Assembly: GCA_030272155.1 (NCBI GenBank)
Contig: CP126207.1
Span: 1,426,001-1,490,000, forward strand
Length of the DNA stretch: 64,000 nt
Origin: Tetradesmus obliquus
Taxonomy: Eukaryota; Chlorophyta; Chlorophyceae; Sphaeropleales; Scenedesmaceae
Reading direction: 5' to 3'
Position numbers and translations under genes: made by a program. This document shows positions 58,368 to 64,000 of the stretch, piece by piece. Below the pieces are notes generated by a model. The model did no database searches, was not told where the DNA came from, and worked only from the letters and a program-made list of their open reading frames with translations. Each line of letters opens with the position of its first letter. Within the stretch, counting starts at the first letter, position 1.

Positions 58368-59120
58368 AAGCATGGTAAAAGCATCACTGCGCACCTTCAA
58401 GCAATGCTGGTTGTGCTTGAACAGTGGATCAACGTCTGTAGAGCATACATCATTGACTTCAATTCCATCATCAGTTGTGGGCCACCCGGCAGGCTTCTGC
58501 CTGCCGACTGCTGTTTTTTTAATGGAGCTGCAACAGCTCAAGAGGAGCCTTGAGTTGGGCACACCAGCATGTGTCAGCAACTGCAGCTTGCGCTGTTCAC
58601 GCATTGGAGTCTGTGGGCGTGCCACGGCAGCTGATGCTGCAGCAGATACGTGCTGAGTGTGTCTCCGCGGCAGCAGTGCACTGGCGTGGCGGACATGGCT
58701 GCCAGGACAGCGTGCCTGTAGATGCAGGCCCAGCGCGCATGTGTATAGTGGAAGCAACAAGAATGGGTGCCCATCTCTCTTGTATGTAATGGTGTCGCTT
58801 CACCTAAGGCCTAAGGCAGGCGGGCGGGCGCGCAGGCAGGCAGGCAGCCACACAGCCAGCCAGGCAGGCAGGCAGGCAGGCAGGCAGCAAGACAGCCAGG
58901 CAGGCATTGCTTGTGACAGCGCTGGGGGACCTTGGGCAGGGGTCTCCTGGACCAGCACTGCTTGAAGGTGGGCAGATTTGCTTTTTCATGTTTTACTGTC
59001 CATCTTTGCAGCACAAGCCAGAAAAGGACGGCACATAACCAGTCCAAATTTGAATTTAAAGCTCAGGCTCGGAGAAGCGATGACAGACAAGAGGTCCAGC
59101 ATTGCTTGAAAGGTGCGCAG
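58368..59120. mobile_element. Possible short foldback element with inverted 42-bp ends
   Basis: A motif of about 42 bp, with core CTGCGCACCTTCAAGCAATG, occurs at 58369-58410 on +, and inverted at 58952-58990 and 59096-59137. A further + copy is at 1686-1727. The pair at 58369 and 58952 is in inverted orientation about 580 bp apart, as in a non-autonomous foldback or MITE-like element. No transposase or target-site duplication was seen, so the class is a guess. Confidence 0.35.
58811..58905. repeat. (CAGG)n tetranucleotide repeat
   Basis: About 95 bp dominated by CAGG units with interruptions, inside the possible foldback element. Confidence 0.9.
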
Positions 59121-59608
59121 CTATGCATTTACCTTGGTTCTTTGCAGTCTGGGGCAGCGTAGCAGCGTCATATTATGAGAGGGGGCACGTGTCCAGGCAG
59201 TCACTGAGTGTACAGTATTGTACAATAGAACATGTTCTGCTGTACAGGAAAGCCTTCCCATGCCTTGCAATGCCAAACTGTACTGCATGGTTGCAGGAGT
59301 TCGTACGTGCTTTATGCGCTTGAAGATGACACGGTGCCTGGTTGTTCAAATGTGGCGATGGGGCTGCAGCTGGGATGACGACACAGGATGACCCTTGTCA
59401 TCATGACCACCTGGATGTCAGTCCCTGTGGGGGCAGCCGTCCTGGATGTTAAGTATTGTGCCCGACAGCCGGTGCAGCCAATGAACCCCCTCAGAACGAA
59501 CGATTTGCAAGCAACAATGCCAGTGTGATGACGCGAGCTTGTGCAGTCTAGGCAAACCGGTGCTTGCTGCACAGACTGCGCTGTGTGCACAACTGGGGCA
59601 GCCAGGTG

Positions 59609-62600
59609 ATGCCGCAGAAGAAAGCGAAAAAGAGAGGCGACAATGGGTTCAGTCTGCAGCTGCAGAAGGTCGGAGGCTACGCCTACACCAAGAAGTTTAT
59701 CGAGCTGCAGGCCCTCGTGCGTTCCCTCCAAGCGCAAGCTGAGGCCGCCAAGCAGCAAGTAGAAGATTCACAGCAGCGAGAAATGGTGAGTTTGCAGCGC
59801 TGCCGCGTGCTCCTGTGCCCCGGGCTGTGAAGTCCCTGCATCAGCAGCACTGCTGCTGCAGCACTTGTGCGCGCTGCAGCCAGCCGATGTGCAATGTGGC
59901 TTCCGCGCCTAAAACTATTTAAAAAAAACCCTGTAAAGAAACCGGCTGTGACAGCCTTGCTTGCCAGGGCATGGCGATGGTGGTGGAGCAACTGCTGCAG
60001 TCATGCCATGGCTTTCACAGCCGTGATGGGTTGCTACAAAATACACCTGGAGCATGGCAGCAGGCACCCTGTGTGACCACATTCTCCCTTCCGTTAAGTC
60101 TGGGGTGAATCCTGCAAGCCTTATTTGCGTTTGGACTTGGATCATCTCGTGCCTGCTGCAGGTGTTGCTGGATTTGACAGTGCACCAGGAGCAGATCCTG
60201 TCCCTCTTCCACCACCAAATCCTGAGGTCTGCTCGACAGCAGCTGCAGCAGCAGCAGCAGCAACAGCAAGCACTGCTGGGTACAGATGCCACAGCTGCCG
60301 CAGCTCCTGCAGTGGCCGGCGGCAGCAGCACAGCACAGCAGTCTGTGGGGCCGCAGCAGCGGCTGCAGCAGCTGCATGAGCAGCTGATGAAACGGGTTGC
60401 GATGGTGCAGCAGCAGCACGGCTTGCAGGAAGGGCTGCAAGCTCTGCAATGCAACGGGGCTGTTGCTGATGGTATGGATGGTATGGATTTGGAGGACCCT
60501 CAGCCCTATGCGCATGGCGAGGCATCCACAACCAGCAGCTGTCTACAGCAGCAGCAGCAGCAGCCGCAGCAGGGGGCAGATGTGGCCTGCCTTCCCCTCA
60601 ACTTGTGCCCGCTGGCAGTGCCGACAGCAGCCGAGCAGCAGCAGCTGCAGCAGTGCCATCCTGCAAGCTGCAGCTATGTGGGAGGCCTCCTGCAAGCAGC
60701 AGCAACCGATGAGGCAGCGCAGCAGCGCGTGCTCAGCATGACAGCCGCTGACTGGTCTCACTTCTTCACTGAGAGCTTCTACAAGCTGCTGCTGCTGCTG
60801 GAGATGGCTGACAGGGACGGGGAGTTCCTGCAAGCAGAGCAGCCGCGCGCCGGGGTCGCAGGAAACGCGCTGCTTGCAGGAACGTTTCCTGCAAGGCACA
60901 GCAGCTCAGCAGGCCACGCAGGCAGCATGCAGCAGCAGCAGCAGCAGCAGCATGGTGCCAGCTTAGATGCGGCTGCTGCTGCTGCTGCTGGCAGCAGCAG
61001 CGGGCCGCTGAGTCATATGCAGCAACTAGAGCAGCTGGTAGACGAGTGGGTGACACTGTCAGCGCTTGCGCTGATCTTGCACCCGCTGCCTGTGTATGTG
61101 GCGAGCACCATGAACCATGCGACGCAGCTGCCGTGTGCTATACCAGAGGTGGGTTGGGCGCAGCAGGCTTGCGTTGTGCGGGGTGAAAAGTAACAAGCTT
61201 GGTGGTTTGTGCCTGGTGTCAAAAGGCAATCTGACTGTGTTGTGCGGGGTGACAAGCTGCCCTGGTGCCTGCGTGAAGCTTCAGCAAGTGGTCAATGCAG
61301 CGTGGGGGCATACCGGCAGCAGCAGCAGTTAATTGCTTTGTGCTGTGGCATGCGGTGGGCTGCACAGCATAGCATGCATTCTGCTGTCATGCGCAGATTC
61401 TGTCATTGTTTGTAACACATTAACACGCTCACAGGGTCGGTTGTGTGCGCCCGCCGCAGCTGTCCTGTACTGCTGACCTGTTGTGCACTGCTGTGCTGTT
61501 GGATCCAAATTCGTTTTCAATTTTGAAATCATTTCATTTGGGTTTGAAATTTGAATAACACTTTCAACTGCTGTGCCTGCAGGGCCACCATGACCGCGTG
61601 GTGCGGCGCATGCAGCTCACGCAGCAGCAGGTGCGGCACTTTGCTGCTGTTCTGGACGAGATCAGCAGGCTTGATGATGTAGTCATGGCGCAAGGCGGGC
61701 AGCTGGCTCGCAATGCAGCCTGCCCCAACACCCTGGTGCTAGCAGCAGAGGCAGAACGCGGCGCTGCTGCTGCTGCTGCAGCAGCAGGCGGGGCGCGCGC
61801 TGGAGCCGCAAACAGCAGCAGCAGCAGCAGTGATGAGGACGGCAGAGGGGGTTGGAATAAGTTGGGTCATCATGCGGAGTGTGAGGATTCTGGGTCTGGA
61901 TCCAGTGGTGCAGCAGCAGCAACGGCAGCAGCAACAGCGGCAGCACGGGGACGTAGCGTGACCGCAGCACCATCAGCAGCAGCAGCAGTGGATGCTGCAG
62001 CTGCCAGCAGCGGCGGCGGCCAAGCAGGCGCAGCTGCTGCTGCTGCGTCAGCGGGGCCGAGCAATGCTGCTGCTGCTGCTCCAGCGGAAGCAGACGAGCA
62101 CTTGGCGCCGCCAGCAGCAGAAAACCTGCTGCAACGCAACATCGGGCGGCTGCCGCTGCACAACATGCTGCTGCTGGTCTTCAACTGCAACACGCTGACG
62201 CGCCTGCAGCTGGCTAAGTGGTGAGCGGCTGGCTGCTGGCGTCTTGAACGCATGCACACATCAGCAACATCCAAAATAGTCAACGAAAGATGAGGATGGA
62301 TGAGCCTTCAGTAGCATTTCCAGCACGGCTAGTTGCAGGACAGTCACCGTCAGCAGCTTGCACAGCAACTGCATGCACGTGTCAGGTATGAGGATCCACA
62401 GCAAGGTTGGCATAGTTGCTGGCATAGGTGGCATGCACCGTATACAACAGCTGACTGCTACCGCCTGCTGCCGGTTGCATCTCCTGCCCTTGCGCCTCCT
62501 ACCCCCTCATCCCACTTGCCGGCGCTATGGCTGCGCTTTGCCTCTGGCGCCCTGACTTGAGTTTCACCGCACGCTGCTGCCTTTCTTGCTGCCGTTGCAT

Positions 62601-63303
62601 CGTGCAGCGTTGTCGCCTCTTTCGCCTTCATCCCATGTACCGGCGCGATTGCTGCGCTGTGCTTCTGGCGCCCTGACTTGGGTTTCACCTCATGCTGCTG
62701 CCTTTCTTACTGCTGTTGCATCGTGCAGCGTTGTCGCCTCTTTTGCCTTCATCCTGTTGACCGGCTGCGCTGTGCCTCTGGCGCTCTGACTTGGGTTTCA
62801 CCGCACGCTGCTGCCGTTGTTACTGCTGTTGCAGCGTACAGCGTTGTCGCCTCCTACCCCTTCATCCTGTTGACTGGCGCGATTGCTGCGCTGTGCTTCT
62901 GCGCTGTGCCTCTGACGCCCTGACTTGGGTTTCATCGCACGCTGCTGCCGCTGCCTTTCTTACTGCCGTTGCATCGTGCAGCGTTGTCGCTTCGTACCCT
63001 TTCATCCCGTTGACTGGCGCTATCGCTGCATCAGCCGCCAAGCTGCACCATCAGCAGCAGCGCCACAGGCAGCTGCAGCGGCAGCAGCAGCAGCAGGACT
63101 GTGAGGACAGCGTTGAGGAGCAGCAGCAGCATGATGCAGCAGCAGCAGCAGAAGCAGAAGCGGTCTGCTACGGCATTGTCACTGCACAGGATGTGCTGCA
63201 TGTCAGGGAGCGGCTTGTGCTGCAGCAGCGGCGGCTGATGCTGGACTCGCAGCTGCAGCAGTGGCGGGACCAGCTGCAGGCGCTGGGCCTGGCTGACTCA
63301 TGA
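59609..63303 (+). CDS. Gln/Ala-rich coiled-coil protein of unknown function
   Basis: Inferred exons: about 59609-59785, 60162-61148, 61583-62220 and 62982-63303, with phases 0, 0, 2 and a stop at 63301-63303; all agree (about 700 residues). The first ATG available is 59609, but the true start may lie in an earlier exon. Residues near the start are basic (MPQKKAKKRG), followed by a heptad-like helix (FIELQALVRSLQAQAEAAKQ). Helical, non-repetitive blocks such as MTAADWSHFFTESFYKLLLL, VDEWVTLSALALILHPLPVY and QVRHFAAVLDEISRLDDVVM alternate with poly-Gln, poly-Ala and Ser/Gly tracts. The basic-plus-zipper start loosely recalls algal bZIP-type regulators, but the bZIP signature is not there. No membrane segment is convincing, so a nuclear or cytosolic regulatory protein is a guess. 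Confidence 0.62.
62460..62981 (+). repeat. Tandem copies of the last exon's 5' part
   Basis: The block beginning GCAGCGTTGTCGCCTC, preceded by a pyrimidine-rich acceptor, recurs near 62604, 62725, 62832 and 62981 (working exon), with a diverged first unit near 62464. Units are about 107-150 bp. The shared CGCTGTGCCTCTGGCGCCCTGACTTGGG stretch (given here as landmarks CGCTGTGC and GCGCCCTGAC) is intronic. Confidence 0.75.
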
Positions 63304-63317
63304 GGAGGGGCGTGGTG

Positions 63318-63322
63318 TGTAA
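63318..63322 (+). promoter_or_regulatory. TGTAA polyadenylation signal, Gln/Ala-rich gene
   Basis: TGTAA lies 15 nt after the stop at 63303, within the distance usual for chlorophyte nuclear genes. Cleavage would leave the downstream copies of the last exon outside the mRNA. Confidence 0.5.
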
Positions 63323-63369
63323 CATGCCTCGCCATGGCGCTATAGCTGCTACAGCAGCACTGCCACTGC

Positions 63370-63550
63370 TACTGCAGCTGCAGCAGTGGCGGGACCAGCT
63401 GCAGGGACCGGGCTTGACTGACTCACGAGGAGTGCTGCGCATTGGTATGCCTCGCCATGCCGCTGCAGCTGCTACAGCAGCACTGCCGCTGTAGCGGCTA
63501 CAGCCATGGCGGGACCAGCTGCAGGCGCTGGACCTGGCTGACTCATGAGG
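63370..63550 (+). repeat. Downstream copies of the last exon's 3' end
   Basis: The block QWRDQLQ..L.L..S with its stop recurs at about 63376-63431 and 63504-63549, after the working stop at 63303. Period is about 124-128 bp. Confidence 0.78.
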
Positions 63551-64000
63551 AGTGCTGCAGCTTGCCTCGGAATTTGGTGGAATGGCACAGGATGACAGTA
63601 GGTCACCTACTCCAGTGGAGAGGAATGACGCAAGGGCAGCAATGATATTTTCAATTGGAGCACATGGCCTTCTTTCTTCTTCTCCTTTTTTTTTGAACTG
63701 CATACAGAACCTTCCGCTGACACTGTGCTTAACGTGGTGAAGCTGGTGTGTTTTATCCTTGCATGGTGTAGTTACTTGCATGTGTAGTTACTACATCTCT
63801 TTGGTAGGGTGCTTGCGCTGATCGCCTGCTGTTGATCAGGAGGCATGAGCTGCTGATAGTCGATATGTGCGACGGGATGCGTGTTTTTGAATATCGAATA
63901 TCAACATCAGTCAACAAAGGTGAACGCTTGCTGCCAAGGCACTGCTAGCGTTCTGTGTATGGTGAGCCATGCTGCGGATCATCATCATACGTTTTATGGA
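63551..64000. other. No recognised gene
   Basis: Ordinary-looking sequence with one T-run near 63686. No exon or repeat of note. Confidence 0.4.

Noticed and set aside
58139-58760. - strand frame of 157 codons near 58.3-58.8 kb
   Set aside because: It crosses the dispersed repeat, has no family motif and no supported splice sites.

Overview
The window looks like nuclear DNA of a eukaryotic microalga, most likely a chlorophyte green alga (Chlamydomonadales or Sphaeropleales; I cannot name the species). The genes are intron-rich with GT-AG junctions. Coding and intronic DNA is full of CAG/CTG runs, giving poly-Gln, poly-Ala and poly-Ser tracts. TGTAA, the usual green-algal polyadenylation signal, lies just after two stop codons. 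The protein set also fits: plant-type extracellular LRRs, a GH32 invertase-like enzyme, a plant-type MATE carrier and bacterial-type (organellar) t6A enzymes. I recognise no rRNA, tRNA, CRISPR array or intact autonomous transposon.

Layout: (1) 1-1404, + strand, the 3' end of an AGC-type protein kinase. (2) 2289-about 6500, + strand, an extracellular plant-type LRR protein. (3) 11251-22260, - strand, a 12-exon secreted GH32 enzyme, followed downstream by an array of copies of its last exon (7660-11250). (4) 24119-26597, - strand, a cysteine-rich protein of unknown function. (5) 28214-39612, - strand, a 13-exon gene whose exons join in phase into one 891-residue protein: HIT domain, then TsaE, then TsaD. 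(6) 43123-51806, - strand, a MATE-family transporter (start not found). (7) 51.8-59.6 kb, mostly without recognisable genes, with one weak cysteine-rich candidate. (8) 59609-63303, + strand, a Gln/Ala-rich coiled-coil protein of unknown function.

Two things stand out. First, HIT-TsaE-TsaD appears to be a one-polypeptide t6A enzyme. All twelve inferred exon junctions keep the reading frame, and one exon encodes both the end of TsaE and the start of TsaD. Second, all the well-supported genes except the cysteine-rich one show 'exon stutter': the exon at work is flanked by 1-11 partial or near-complete tandem copies of itself, often separated by CAG/CTG runs. Terminal exons are copied together with their stop codons. 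The repeats also supply 3' splice sites: many introns end in (CTG)n followed by CAG. The copies could be alternative exons, decayed duplications or partly assembly artefacts; sequence alone cannot decide.

The genes do not form an obvious pathway. Exon boundaries were inferred by hand from splice motifs, phase and protein-family conservation.
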